A stretch of DNA of 64,000 nt from Hymenobacter psoromatis (lineage in GTDB: Bacteria; Bacteroidota; Bacteroidia; Cytophagales; Hymenobacteraceae): positions 4,154,001 through 4,218,000 of the forward strand of contig CP014771.1 in NCBI GenBank assembly GCA_001596155.1, in the 5' to 3' direction. Both the position numbers and the translations under genes were made by a program. Of the stretch, positions 24,352 to 33,926 are shown in pieces. Positions within the stretch are counted from its first letter, which is position 1, and each line of letters starts with the position of its first letter. The notes beneath the pieces are model-generated. The model ran no database searches and was not told where the DNA came from. It saw only the letters and a program-made list of their open reading frames with translations.

Positions 24352-27300
24352 TTGCTCACTAAAAAATACCTGTGGCTGCTGCTGTTGCTGTCGGCCCCGC
24401 TGCTGGCCCCGGCCCAGCGCCGCCCGGCTGCTCGGCCGCACTTGCGCCACGCGGCCCCTACCCCCCCTAAAAAGGCCGAAGCGGGGCAGGCACCCGCATT
24501 TTTGCGCTACCTGCACTCAAGCTGGGTCGATAGCCTGATGCGCGTGCTCACGCCCCGGCAGCGGGTGGCGCAGCTTTTCATGCTGGCCGCATATTCCAAC
24601 AAACCCGCTATTTACCAGGACTCGATTTCGACGCTGATACGCGACTATGGCATTGGCGGGCTGATATATTTTCAGGGTGGGCCGGTGCGGCAAACGCGGC
24701 TGCTGAACCGTTTTCAGCGCGAAAGCCGAGTGCCGCTGCTGGTGGCGATGGATGGCGAGTGGGGCGCGGGCATGCGCCTCGACAGCGTGCTGAAATTCCC
24801 GTACCAGATGACGTTGGGCGCGGCCCCGGTGGCCGACTCGCTGCTGATTTATGACATGGGCCGCGAGGTGGCGCGGCAGTTTCGGCGGCTGGGCATGCAA
24901 GTCAATTTTGCGCCCGTGGTGGATGTTAATAACAACCCTAATAACCCGGTAATCGGCTTCCGCTCGTGGGGCGAAAACCCGGCCGCCGTGGCGCGCCTGA
25001 GCCGCCTCTACATGCGCGGGATGCAGCACGCGGGCGTGCTGGCCGTGGCCAAGCACTTTCCCGGCCACGGCGACGTGGATGCTGACTCGCACCTGGGCCT
25101 GCCGGTGGTGCGCGTGGACCGCCAGCGCCTCGATACGCTGGAGCTGCCGCCCTTCAAAAGCATGATTGCCAACGGAATAGGCGGCATAATGGTGGCTCAC
25201 CTCAACGTGTCGGCCCTCGATACCGTGCGCGGCCCCAGCACCTTGTCGAAGCCCATCGTGACGGGCTTGCTGCGCCAGCAGCTGGGTTTTCGGGGGGTAG
25301 TGTTTACCGATGCCATGAACATGAAGGGCCTCACCAACCTGGTGCCGCCCGGCGAGGCCGAGGTGCGCGCGCTGCTGGCCGGCAACGACGTGCTGGAGTT
25401 CAGCAAAAACGTGCCGCTGGCCCTCACCAGCGTGCTGGCCGCCGTAGACAGCGGGCGCATTTCGCAGGCGCGCATTGATGAAAGCTGCCGGCGCGTGCTG
25501 GCGCTCAAGCAGTGGGCCGGCCTGCGCCATTACCAACCCATCGCGGAGCAAAACCTGTTTGCCGACCTCAACCCGCCGCACGCCCGCTACCTGGCCCACC
25601 GCCTCACCGCGCGCAGCCTCACGCTGCTGCGCAACCAGCGGGATTTCCTGCCCTTGCAGCGCCTCGATACGTTGCGCCTCGCAACCCTGGTGCTGGGCGG
25701 CGAGCCGGCCGACACCACGGAATTTCAGCGCGCCGTGACGGATTACGACGCCCAGGTGGCGCACTTTCACCTGCCGGCCGCGCCTACCCTCGATGAGCTG
25801 ACCGACATGCGCGCCCGGCTTTTTGGCTACGATGTGGTGCTGGTGGCGCTGCAAAACCTGGGCCGCCTGCCCGCCACCAACTTCGGCATCGCGCCCGAGG
25901 CCAACGTGCTGCTACGCGAGCTGACCAAGCCCGGCCAGCGGGTGATTCTGAGCATCTTCGGCTCGGCCTATGCAGCGGCCAAGGTGCGCGACTTTGACCG
26001 GGCCAGCGCCGTGGTCATGGCTTACCAGGAAAGCCCCGACGCGCAGCAGCTGGCGGCGCAGCTCATTTTTGGAGGGGTAGGGGCCGTTGGTAAATTGCCC
26101 GTGACCGCGGCGAATAGCCTGCCCGCTGGCTTCGGCCTGACAACCCAGCCCGGCCTACGCCTGGCCTATGCCCACCCTGAGGATACGGGCATGAACAACC
26201 GCCTGGAGGCGCGGGTGGACAGCATTATGCGGCAGGCGCTGGCGGCCGGGGCCACGCCCGGCGGGCAGGTGCTCATTGCCCGGCGCGGGGTAGTGGTGCT
26301 ACGCAAAAGCTACGGCTACCAGCAATACGCCGGGGCTGGGCCAGCCCCTACCCCCCCGCCAGCGGGGAAAGCTGCCTTACTAGCCGCAAGCAGCATGGCC
26401 AGCGAGCCCGGCGCGCAAGCCGCCAGCGTGGCGGCCGCGCCCCGCGCGCTGCCCGCCGCCGGTCCCCGGCCAGTGCAAAACACCGACCTCTACGACCTCG
26501 CCTCGCTCACCAAAGTGCTGGCCGCCACGCCCGCGCTGCTTAAGCTGCAGGAGCAGGGCAAATTCAGCCCTAATAGCACGCTAGGGCAGTTTTTTCCCTT
26601 CCTGAAAAAGACCAATAAGGCTAGCTTGAAGCTGCGCGACGTGCTGGCCCACCAGGCCGGCCTGCCCGCCTGGATTCCGTTCTGGAAAGCCTTTGCCAAG
26701 GCTGATGGCAGCCTGCGGCGGCGCTGGTTTCGGGCCGATTCGTCGCGGCGCTTTCCGCTGCCGGTGGCGCGCGGGCTGTGGGGAAGTCGTCGGCTGCCCC
26801 AGTATATCTACCAAAAAATCGGGGCCGCGCCGCTCAACGCCAAGCCGGGTTACGTGTATTCGGATTTGTCTTTTTACCTCTACCCCGAACTGGTGCGGCG
26901 GCGCACGGGGCAGCCTTTTGAGCAGTTTTTGGCGAAGGAAGTGTACCGGCCGCTGGGCTCGGGGCTGCACTTTCAGCCGCTGCACCACGCGCCATTGCGC
27001 CGCATCGTGCCCACGGAGTACGACTCGCTTTTTCGGCACCAGCTGCTGCACGGCTTCGTCGATGACGAGGGCGCGGCGCTGCTGGGCGGCATCTCGGGCC
27101 ACGCGGGCCTTTTTGGCTCCGCCAACGACGTGGCGCAGCTGGCGCAGGCCTACGCCTGGGGCGGGCGTTACGGCGGCCAGCAGCTTTTCAGCCGGGAAAT
27201 TCTGGCTGACTGGACGCGCCAGCAGTCGGCCGGCAACCGGCGCGCGCTGGCCTTTGACCGGCCCGCCAGCCCGGCCGCCGGCAACACCGCGCCGGGCGCT

Positions 27301-27480
27301 TCGGCGGGCAGCTTCGGGCATTCGGGCTTCACGGGCACGTATTTCTGGGTTGACCCCGAACGGGAATTGGTGGTCATCGTGCTCACCAACCGCGTCAATC
27401 CCTCGCGGCGCAACAATAAGCTGAGTGAACTGAATGTGCGGACCCAGATTCAGCAGGTGGCGATTGAAGCGCTGCGATAG
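24352..27480 (+). CDS. Exported GH3 beta-N-acetylglucosaminidase-like / serine hydrolase fusion
   Basis: 1042 residues from a TTG at 24352, which gives a clean signal peptide ('MLTKKYLWLLLLLSAPLLA'); the frame opens with another TTG at 24322. Residues about 60-600 are a glycoside hydrolase family 3 domain: 'VAKHFPGHGDVDADSHLGLP' (the KHFPGHG loop of NagZ-type enzymes, about 234) and nucleophile Asp in 'VVFTDAMNMKGL' (about 320). After it comes a class C beta-lactamase-like serine hydrolase: 'DLASLTKVLAATPALL' (SxxK, about 717), 'YSDLSFYLYPELV' and 'GHSGFTGTYFWVDPE'. A Pro/Ala-rich insert of about 55 residues precedes the SxxK motif. Both halves suggest cell-wall or muropeptide trimming in the periplasm; the peptide or ester substrate of the second half is unknown. 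Confidence 0.9.
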   Translation: MLTKKYLWLLLLLSAPLLAPAQRRPAARPHLRHAAPTPPKKAEAGQAPAFLRYLHSSWVDSLMRVLTPRQRVAQLFMLAAYSNKPAIYQDSISTLIRDYGIGGLIYFQGGPVRQTRLLNRFQRESRVPLLVAMDGEWGAGMRLDSVLKFPYQMTLGAAPVADSLLIYDMGREVARQFRRLGMQVNFAPVVDVNNNPNNPVIGFRSWGENPAAVARLSRLYMRGMQHAGVLAVAKHFPGHGDVDADSHLGLPVVRVDRQRLDTLELPPFKSMIANGIGGIMVAHLNVSALDTVRGPSTLSKPIVTGLLRQQLGFRGVVFTDAMNMKGLTNLVPPGEAEVRALLAGNDVLEFSKNVPLALTSVLAAVDSGRISQARIDESCRRVLALKQWAGLRHYQPIAEQNLFADLNPPHARYLAHRLTARSLTLLRNQRDFLPLQRLDTLRLATLVLGGEPADTTEFQRAVTDYDAQVAHFHLPAAPTLDELTDMRARLFGYDVVLVALQNLGRLPATNFGIAPEANVLLRELTKPGQRVILSIFGSAYAAAKVRDFDRASAVVMAYQESPDAQQLAAQLIFGGVGAVGKLPVTAANSLPAGFGLTTQPGLRLAYAHPEDTGMNNRLEARVDSIMRQALAAGATPGGQVLIARRGVVVLRKSYGYQQYAGAGPAPTPPPAGKAALLAASSMASEPGAQAASVAAAPRALPAAGPRPVQNTDLYDLASLTKVLAATPALLKLQEQGKFSPNSTLGQFFPFLKKTNKASLKLRDVLAHQAGLPAWIPFWKAFAKADGSLRRRWFRADSSRRFPLPVARGLWGSRRLPQYIYQKIGAAPLNAKPGYVYSDLSFYLYPELVRRRTGQPFEQFLAKEVYRPLGSGLHFQPLHHAPLRRIVPTEYDSLFRHQLLHGFVDDEGAALLGGISGHAGLFGSANDVAQLAQAYAWGGRYGGQQLFSREILADWTRQQSAGNRRALAFDRPASPAAGNTAPGASAGSFGHSGFTGTYFWVDPERELVVIVLTNRVNPSRRNNKLSELNVRTQIQQVAIEALR

Positions 27481-27626
27481 GGGTAGGAATTTTTCGCGCA
27501 GTCGTTCGGGCTTCGTTCAACGAGGCGAGCGAGATTCCTCGGCAAGCTCGCAAGGACGTTCTTTCTGGCAGTTTACTTCATAACGAGTATAATACCCTGC
27601 AACACTGCGCGAAAAATTCCTACCCC
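27480..27626. repeat. Gap-filling inverted repeat (H) around a broken family A element
   Basis: GGGGTAGGAATTTTTCGCGC... at 27480-27501 is perfectly inverted at 27605-27626 (22 bp). The arms start at the stop codon of the GH3 gene and contain the TAG stop of the convergent gene at 27620. Between them, about 27524-27564 is the right arm of a family A repeat with two substitutions; its left arm is missing. Confidence 0.75.
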
Positions 27627-28048
27627 CTCGCCTGCTCGGCCATCAGCCAACTCATGGCCTCAGCTTCGGTGATGCACTGGTTCATGCGGAAGGGCTCGTG
27701 GTGGGCATAGTCAGTAGGCTCGGGCACGAGGCCATCCTGCTGAAACTCCTGGCGCAGGCCGGGGGCCATAAAATATACCAGGCGCACGGGTGCGCCCAGC
27801 TCGCGCACCGCCTGGTCGTAGTAGGTATTAAGCAACCAAGCTAGGGTAGGGTCCGCGCTGCGGCCACGCCGCCGGATGTCGAGCAGCCAATAGTGGGCCT
27901 CGAAGTGCCGGGCGGCGGCCAGCAGGTCGACGTAGTCACGAAGGGCTTCGGCCTCCATAACGGGGCGGAGCCAGCGGCCCACCAATACCCGAAAATCGGG
28001 CTGATAGCTTATTTCAAGGTGTTCGGAAGCGGCGTACTGGTCGGGCAT
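27620..28048 (-). CDS. Conserved hypothetical protein, possibly STAS-like
   Basis: 142 residues, no signal peptide or TM segment. The sequence 'LEISYQPDFRVLVGRWLRPV', then 'EALRDYVDLLAAARHFEAHYW', 'LLDIRRRG' and 'WLLNTYYDQAVRELGAPVR' suggests an alternating beta-alpha fold like the SpoIIAA/STAS-like proteins common in Hymenobacter-type genomes, but I see no decisive motif. It ends 'ITEAEAMSWLMAEQAR', a helix often seen at the end of that group. It is convergent with the GH3 fusion gene and divergent from the acyl-CoA ligase gene. Confidence 0.6.
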   Translation of the reverse strand: MPDQYAASEHLEISYQPDFRVLVGRWLRPVMEAEALRDYVDLLAAARHFEAHYWLLDIRRRGRSADPTLAWLLNTYYDQAVRELGAPVRLVYFMAPGLRQEFQQDGLVPEPTDYAHHEPFRMNQCITEAEAMSWLMAEQARG

Positions 28049-28214
28049 GAAAACGGTATTCCTGGTGGACCAGGCAGGTGCTTTTTAGCTGGCCTAACGA
28101 ATGGCGCGCGCGAAGTGTTCGGTTGGCTTTAAAAGAAGCGTGGGGGGTAGGGCCGGGCAGCCCCTGGCCCCTATCTTCCGGACACTATCTTAATTCCTAC
28201 CCTACCCCCCGCTT

Positions 28215-29846
28215 ATGCTCGGACTAATGATGCAAACGCCCCTGCGCATCGCGGGGCTGATTGAACACGCCGCCAAATGGCACGGCACCACCGAAATCGT
28301 GTCGCGCCTGCCCGAGGGCGGCCCGCTGCACCGCTACACCTACGCCGCCGCCCACCAGCGCGCCAAGCAGCTGGCCAATGCTCTCAGGCGCCTGGGTATA
28401 AAAGAAGGCGACCGGGTGGGCACGCTGGCTTGGAATACGCACCGGCATTTCGAACTGTACTACGGCATCTCGGGCCTCGCGGCGGTGTGCCACACCATCA
28501 ATCCGCGGCTGTTTTTTGAGCAGTTGGTGTACATTATCAACCACGCCCAGGACCGGCTGCTGTTCTTCGATAGCACCTTCCTACCCCTCGTTAATAAGCT
28601 GGCGCCGCACTGCCCTACCGTTGAGAAATGGATTCTGATGACCGGCCCCGAACACCTGCCCGCCGACTCGGCCCTGCCCGGCTTGGCCAGCTACGAAAGT
28701 CTGCTGGCTGCTGAAAGCACTGATTTTGAGTGGCCGGTCTTCGATGAAAACACGGCTTCGTCGCTCTGCTACACCTCCGGCACCACCGACGAGCCCAAGG
28801 GCGTGCTCTACTCGCACCGCTCCACGCTGCTGCACAGCTACGCCGCCTCGCTGCCCGACTGCTTCAATTGCGGCGCGCGCGACGTGATTTTGCCCGTCGT
28901 GCCCATGTTCCACGTCAATGCCTGGGGCGTGCCCTACCTGGCGGCGCTCAACGGCTGCAAGCTGGTGCTGCCCGGCCCCGCGCTCGACGCGGCCAGCTTA
29001 TATGAATTATTTGAAAGCGAGAAGGTTACGTTCTCGGCTGGCGTGCCCACCATCTGGTTTGGGCTGCTGACCTACATGCGCGAGGGCCAGCGCCGGTTTT
29101 CCACGCTGCGCAAGATGATAGTGGGCGGCGCGTCGTGCCCGCCGGCCCTGCTGCGGGCCTTCGACGAAGAGCTGGGGGTAGAGATTCGGCACGCCTGGGG
29201 CATGTCCGAAACCTCGCCGCTGGGCACTGTTAGCACCCTCAAGGCCAGCCAGCTGGAGCTGCCTGAGGAGGCGCGGTTCTTCTATAAAATCAAGCAGGGC
29301 CGCGTCATTTTTGGCATCGACATGGAAATCGTGGACGGCGAGGGCCAGCCGCTGCCGCACGACGGCGTGGCCTTTGGCGACCTGCTGGTGCGCGGGCCGT
29401 TTGTGGTGAGTGACTATTTCGGCTCGCCTACCCCCGGCCAGCTCACCGCCGATGGCTGGTTTCGCACCGGCGATGTGGGCACCATCGACCCCGAAGGCTT
29501 CCTCAACATCACCGACCGCTCGAAGGACGTGATAAAGTCGGGCGGCGAATGGATTTCGAGCATTGACCTCGAAAACCTGGCCATCGCCCACCCCGGCATC
29601 GCCGAGGCCGCCGTTATTGGCGTGCCGCACCCCAAGTGGAGCGAGCGCCCACTGCTGGTAGCCGTGCGCAAGCCCGGCCACGAGGTAACCGGCGAAGAAT
29701 TACTGGCCTTTTTGGACGGTAAAATCGCCCCCTGGTGGCGGCCCGACGCCGTGGAATTCGTGGCTTCCCTACCCCACACTGCCACCGGCAAGCTGCTCAA
29801 AACGCAGCTGCGCAAGGACTTTGCGGGCTACGAGTTGAAGGGCTGA
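28215..29846 (+). CDS. Fatty acyl-CoA ligase (AMP-binding, AlkK/FadD-like)
   Basis: 543 residues of the adenylate-forming family that activates a fatty acid with ATP and joins it to CoA. Motifs: the P-loop 'SLCYTSGTTDEPKGVLYSHR' (about 182-201), 'LPVVPMFHVNAWGVPY', 'HAWGMSETSPLGTVS' (A5), 'GWFRTGDVGTIDPEGFLNI' (A7) and the A10 lysine in 'LPHTATGKLLKTQLR'. 'DRSKDVIKSGGEWISS' is the linker motif of medium/long-chain ligases. Chain-length preference cannot be read directly. It is a single gene, convergent with the DUF2723 gene across a family A repeat and a terminator. Confidence 0.92.
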   Translation: MLGLMMQTPLRIAGLIEHAAKWHGTTEIVSRLPEGGPLHRYTYAAAHQRAKQLANALRRLGIKEGDRVGTLAWNTHRHFELYYGISGLAAVCHTINPRLFFEQLVYIINHAQDRLLFFDSTFLPLVNKLAPHCPTVEKWILMTGPEHLPADSALPGLASYESLLAAESTDFEWPVFDENTASSLCYTSGTTDEPKGVLYSHRSTLLHSYAASLPDCFNCGARDVILPVVPMFHVNAWGVPYLAALNGCKLVLPGPALDAASLYELFESEKVTFSAGVPTIWFGLLTYMREGQRRFSTLRKMIVGGASCPPALLRAFDEELGVEIRHAWGMSETSPLGTVSTLKASQLELPEEARFFYKIKQGRVIFGIDMEIVDGEGQPLPHDGVAFGDLLVRGPFVVSDYFGSPTPGQLTADGWFRTGDVGTIDPEGFLNITDRSKDVIKSGGEWISSIDLENLAIAHPGIAEAAVIGVPHPKWSERPLLVAVRKPGHEVTGEELLAFLDGKIAPWWRPDAVEFVASLPHTATGKLLKTQLRKDFAGYELKG

Positions 29847-29867
29847 GAAGAGTAAACTGGTGCCAGA

Positions 29868-29967
29868 AGAACGTCATTCCGAGCTTGCCGAGGAATCTCG
29901 CTCGCGCCGTTCGGGTATCGTTCAACGGTGCGAGCGAGATTCCTCGGCAAGCTCGGAATGACGTTCT
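29868..29967. repeat. Family A inverted repeat (copy 3)
   Basis: Arms with AGAACGTCATTCCGAGC on the left and its complement ending at 29967. The match extends into the inner CGCTCG(C) bases. It is in a convergent gap. Confidence 0.9.
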
Positions 29968-30002
29968 GTTTGCCCGATTGTTTTTGCCCGATTATTAAAA
30001 AT

Positions 30003-30039
30003 AAAAAGCCCCGCTGGCGTCAACCAGCGGGGCTTTTTT
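30003..30039. terminator. Bidirectional rho-independent terminator
   Basis: AAAAAGCCCCGCTGG pairs with CCAGCGGGGCTTTTT across CGTCAA. It lies between the convergent acyl-CoA ligase and DUF2723 genes and can serve both. Confidence 0.85.
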
Positions 30040-30054
30040 ATAAAATCCGAAACC

Positions 30055-33045
30055 CTACTGCCGCTCCTGCAAATAAGGCGCGAGCACCTCGTAGGCTTTC
30101 TTGGCGCGGGCCTCGTCGTGGACTTGAGCCGCCGCCTGGTACACGCTCTGCAGGGTGAGCAGGTAGCCGCGCTGCGAGTCGTCAAACAGCGCGCCGTCGT
30201 GGGTCTGGTAGTAGCTCAGGATGTTGATGCTGCGGGTCGTGAGCTTGTCCAGGATGGCGTTGGCCTTGTCCTTTTCGCCCACGGCGTAGAGCACCGGCAC
30301 CAGCTGCGGCGTGTAGTAGTCGAAGGGCACCGCGCTGTCGGGCATCACGGCCAGGCATTTGTTGGCTACTTCCTTGGCCTTGGCCAGGTCGCCGGCGGCC
30401 ACGTAGGCATTGGCGAGGCGGGCAAATTTATCGCGGTAGTTGGCCGGGAAACGCAGGTTGTTTTCGTCGTAGAACACGCTGGCGTTGTCGAGGCCGCGGT
30501 ACCGGAATTTGTTCATCAGGTCATCATAGCAGATGGATTTCTCCACGTAGCCCTCGTCGGCGCGGCGGTCGTAGTGCGGGTCGCGTAGCGGCAGCAGGCG
30601 GTAGGCCATGCCTTCGAGCTGGAAGTAGGGCTGCAGGTTCATGTAGTCTGCCGGGGCCACCGTGGAGCTGAAATAAATGGGCCGCTTCCAGTTGTTGGTG
30701 GCAATCATGTCCAGAATCACCAGGTTTTTCTTCTCGATGGCGCGCTTGCCCATGCTCCATTCCAGGTGGCTCACAAGCTGGTGCTGGCGGTCTTTCGGGA
30801 TGATACCCAGCGCTTTCACCGCCGTCGTATCCACGTTCAAATAAAACTTGGGGGTAGGGAAGGTCATGGTCGAGTAGTTGCCTTCGGTGTATTTCAGCAG
30901 CGGGCTACCCTGGCCCACGAGGCTGATGAACTGCTTGAGGTCGAGGCTGTCCACGGCCGGGTTGGGCGAGAAGGGCAGCATGTCGTTGTTGCCTTGCGCG
31001 TAGGTCGCGTCGCTCATCGAGATGGGCACCGGCTGCGAGAGGTAGGCGCGGCGCTTCATCTGCTGAATGTACCAGTCGGTGTTCAGGTACGAGAGCACGG
31101 CCACGCGCACGTCGGTGCGCACGCCTTCCACCTCCTGAATGTACCAGAGCGGGAAAGTGTCGTTGTCGCCGTTGGTGAACAGGATGGCGTTCGGCGCGCA
31201 GCTATTGAGCAGGTTGCGGGCCGAGTCCACCGAGTTGAAGCGGTCGGTGCGGTTGTGGTCGTCCCAGCCCTGCGCCACCAGAATCGTCGGCGAAATCAGG
31301 CCCAGCAAGATGGCCACGGTGGCGCGGGTATTCTCGGCCCGAAGTACCGAGGCCAGTACCTGGCCCAGCCCAATCACGCCCAGGCCAATCCAGATGGCAA
31401 ACGCAAACGTGGCCCCGCAGAAGGTGTAGTCACGCTCGCGCGGCTCCAGCGGCGGCTGGTTGAGGTACACCACAATAGCGATGCCCGTGAACAGGAACAG
31501 CAGGCCCACGATAAGCGCGTCGTGCCCGCGCCGCCGAATCTGCACAAACAAGCCAATAAGGCCCAGAATGAAGGGAATGGCGTAAAAATTATTGTGCGCG
31601 AAGCTGCCGCCGATGCGGTCGGGCAGCGTGCTCTTGGGCGGGCTGAAGGGCGTCACCACGCCCGCCTGCTGCACATCGGACTCGCGCCCGATGTAGTTCC
31701 AGCCGAAATAGCGCCAGAACATGTGCCCAATCTGGTACTGGAACAGGAAGCCCAGGTTCTGGCCCATCGTGGGCTTCACGCCCTCCTGCAAGTCAGGTAC
31801 CCACTTCTTATACTCCTGAATATGAGCCGGTTCGTAGCTGTAGATGCGGGGTAAGAGCATCTTGTCGGCGTCGTTGTAGCCGGGCTCCTGGGCGCGGGGC
31901 AGGATTTCGACGTAGCGGCCATCCTGGCGCTTGTAGCGCGGGGCGCCTTCCTCGTAGTGGTCGGGCTGGGCGTTGAACTGCGGGCCGTAGAGCAAGGGCC
32001 GCGAGCCGTACTGCTCGCGCTTGAGGTAGCTCACGAAGCTCAGCACGTCCTCGGGGTCGTTCTCGTTGATGGTGGGGTGAAACGACGAGCGAATCGGCAC
32101 AATCAGATAAGTCGAGTAGCCGATGAGGATAAAGGTGAAGCACAGCATGGCCGTGTTCAGCAGCTGGCTGCGGCGCTGGTACGAGAGCCGAAAGCCCAGC
32201 CAAATCAGCGCCACGAACAGTAGCAGGAAGATAACCAGGCCCGAATCGAAGGGTAGGCCCAGCGTATTGACGAAGAACACCTCAAACCAGCCCGCCAGCG
32301 TGGGCAGGCCCGGAATGATGCCTACCAGCACCGAACTCACAATGATGAGACTGATTACCAGCGTAATAATACCGCCCACCACCGTAGGGTTGGCCGAGCG
32401 GCGGTAGTAGTAGATGAACGCCAGCGCCGGCACGGCCAGTAAATTCAGCAAGTGCACCCCGATGCTGAGGCCGATGACGTAGGCAATGAGGATGAGCCAC
32501 TTATCGGAGTCGGCGTCGCGGGCGTGCTCCTCCCACTTCATCATTATCCAGACCACGGCGGCCGTGCACAGCGATGACATGGCGTACACCTCGCCTTCCT
32601 CGGCATTGAACCAGAACGAGTCGGAAAACGCGAACGAGAGCGCGCCCACTACCCCCGCGCCCAGAATGAGCAGCGTTTGGTAGCTGGTCGGCTCGGGCGT
32701 TTCGGTCTCAAACTCGGTGCGGGCCACCAACAACTTGCGCCCCATGCGGGTAATAATCCAGAACAGGAACAGCACCGTAAACGCGCTGCTAAGCCCCGAC
32801 AAGGCATTTACCAGCACTGGCACCTTGGTTACATCGCCGAAGCTAAGCAAGGACATCAACCGGCCCAAAATGAGGAAGGTCGGCGCGCCCGGCGGGTGCG
32901 GCACCAGCAGCTTGTAGGAGCAGGCAATGAACTCGCCGCAGTCCCAGAAAGAGGCCGTGGGCTCCAGCGTGAGCATAAAGACGACAGCAGCGATGGCAAA
33001 TACCACCCAGCCGACTAGGTTATTCAACCGTTGAAAAGAACGCAT
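30055..33045 (-). CDS. DUF2723 multi-pass membrane protein (GT117-like)
   Basis: 996 residues from the ATG at 33045 ('MRSFQRLNNLVGWVVFAIA'); a longer frame runs into non-coding sequence. The N-terminal half has about ten TM helices with the DUF2723 signature 'PTASFWDCGEFIACSYKL' and 'VPHPPGAPTFLILGRLMSL', where the acidic Asp/Glu sit at the start of the first loop, as in GT-C glycosyltransferases. 'EPRERDYTFCGATFAFAIW' and 'NGDNDTFPLWYIQEVEGVR' are also typical. The C-terminal 300 residues contain TPR-like helices. Family members are proposed to glycosylate exported proteins or lipids in Bacteroidota, but this is not established for most. It may be nearly leaderless: a CCTTTTTG box ends 6 nt before the ATG. 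Confidence 0.88.
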   Translation of the reverse strand: MRSFQRLNNLVGWVVFAIAAVVFMLTLEPTASFWDCGEFIACSYKLLVPHPPGAPTFLILGRLMSLLSFGDVTKVPVLVNALSGLSSAFTVLFLFWIITRMGRKLLVARTEFETETPEPTSYQTLLILGAGVVGALSFAFSDSFWFNAEEGEVYAMSSLCTAAVVWIMMKWEEHARDADSDKWLILIAYVIGLSIGVHLLNLLAVPALAFIYYYRRSANPTVVGGIITLVISLIIVSSVLVGIIPGLPTLAGWFEVFFVNTLGLPFDSGLVIFLLLFVALIWLGFRLSYQRRSQLLNTAMLCFTFILIGYSTYLIVPIRSSFHPTINENDPEDVLSFVSYLKREQYGSRPLLYGPQFNAQPDHYEEGAPRYKRQDGRYVEILPRAQEPGYNDADKMLLPRIYSYEPAHIQEYKKWVPDLQEGVKPTMGQNLGFLFQYQIGHMFWRYFGWNYIGRESDVQQAGVVTPFSPPKSTLPDRIGGSFAHNNFYAIPFILGLIGLFVQIRRRGHDALIVGLLFLFTGIAIVVYLNQPPLEPRERDYTFCGATFAFAIWIGLGVIGLGQVLASVLRAENTRATVAILLGLISPTILVAQGWDDHNRTDRFNSVDSARNLLNSCAPNAILFTNGDNDTFPLWYIQEVEGVRTDVRVAVLSYLNTDWYIQQMKRRAYLSQPVPISMSDATYAQGNNDMLPFSPNPAVDSLDLKQFISLVGQGSPLLKYTEGNYSTMTFPTPKFYLNVDTTAVKALGIIPKDRQHQLVSHLEWSMGKRAIEKKNLVILDMIATNNWKRPIYFSSTVAPADYMNLQPYFQLEGMAYRLLPLRDPHYDRRADEGYVEKSICYDDLMNKFRYRGLDNASVFYDENNLRFPANYRDKFARLANAYVAAGDLAKAKEVANKCLAVMPDSAVPFDYYTPQLVPVLYAVGEKDKANAILDKLTTRSINILSYYQTHDGALFDDSQRGYLLTLQSVYQAAAQVHDEARAKKAYEVLAPYLQERQ

Positions 33046-33209
33046 ACGGGACAAAAAGGGCCGGTCGCCACTGCCAGAAGCAGCCGCCAGCCAACCAGAG
33101 GGAAATTCCGTTATAGCTAAACCATTGCCATTCGGCAAGAAGCCCCCAAAAGTAGGCAACAACCGCCGAGGGTTGCGTGGAGGGGGTAGGGCTGACGCAT
33201 AAAAACGTC

Positions 33210-33323
33210 TGTCATTGCGAGCGTAACGAAGTGAAGCGCGGCAATCTTTCCTGCTTGTTGGGCTGGTAACCCAAATAACAAGGAAAGATTGCCGCGCTTC
33301 ACTTCGTTACGCTCGCAATGACA
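33210..33323. repeat. Family C inverted repeat (copy 4, long-loop variant)
   Basis: Perfect arms of about 43 bp. In each arm the ATTGC...GCAAT mini-hairpin encloses a longer insert (GAGCGTAACGAAGTGAAGCG). The spacer has its own TTGGG...CCCAA stem. Confidence 0.9.
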
Positions 33324-33332
33324 ACTGAAGTT

Positions 33333-33926
33333 TTACAGCAGCGTGAGCCGATTGGTGCTCACGGCCTTGTCGTTCACCAGCAGCGAGCAGAAATACAGCC
33401 CGGCCGGCAAGCCGGTTACATCGAGGGGTAGGCCGCTGGCGGCGGTGGCAAGCGGCAGCGGCAACAGGCGCACCTCGCGGCCCAGCACATTGCTCAGGCG
33501 CAGCTTGTAGTCGGGCCCAACCTGGGCCGAAAGCTGCACCGTGAGCTGCCCGCGAGCCGGGTTCGGAAACAGGCTCAAGGTCGGGTTAAAGCCCTGGAGC
33601 GGCATGGGAGTCAGCACTGAGTGCAGGGCGCGGGTGCCACGCAACGCGGCATAAATATTTGTTTTAGTAATAGTAGCGACCGGCATCGCCACGTAGCTGC
33701 CCAGCATAGGCAGAGTCCAAGCGGTATGCGCGCTCTCGCCCATAGTGGGGTAGGCCTCCGAAGTCCAGCCCAGGTCAGAATGACCGCTGGTGTGCTGGCG
33801 CTGTGGCAGGAAAGCGAGGGAGCTGCCCGGTGTGCGCTGGGCGGCAAAAGCAGTGGCCCCAACGGCCGCCGGCAGCAAGGCCAGGGCGGCTAAAGCCAGT
33901 GATAAAATACGAGTAGCAAGGCGCAT
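33333..33926 (-). CDS. Small secreted protein with T9SS type A sorting domain
   Basis: 197 residues from the ATG at 33926 ('MRLATRILSLALAALALLP'), which gives a normal signal peptide. The middle has no recognisable domain. The last 85 residues are a Por secretion-system C-terminal domain: 'TLSLFPNPARGQLTVQLS', 'YKLRLSNVLGREVRLLPL', 'DVTGLPAGLYFCSLLVND' and 'VSTNRLTLL'. The protein should be moved across the outer membrane by the type IX system and the domain then removed. The system genes themselves are not in this window. The short cargo part (about 90 residues) is of unknown function. Confidence 0.85.
   Translation of the reverse strand: MRLATRILSLALAALALLPAAVGATAFAAQRTPGSSLAFLPQRQHTSGHSDLGWTSEAYPTMGESAHTAWTLPMLGSYVAMPVATITKTNIYAALRGTRALHSVLTPMPLQGFNPTLSLFPNPARGQLTVQLSAQVGPDYKLRLSNVLGREVRLLPLPLATAASGLPLDVTGLPAGLYFCSLLVNDKAVSTNRLTLL

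Noticed and set aside
15607..28048. A defence or toxin-antitoxin island among the small genes
   Set aside because: All of the small genes here fit housekeeping or unknown families, and no nuclease, toxin or helicase pair was found.
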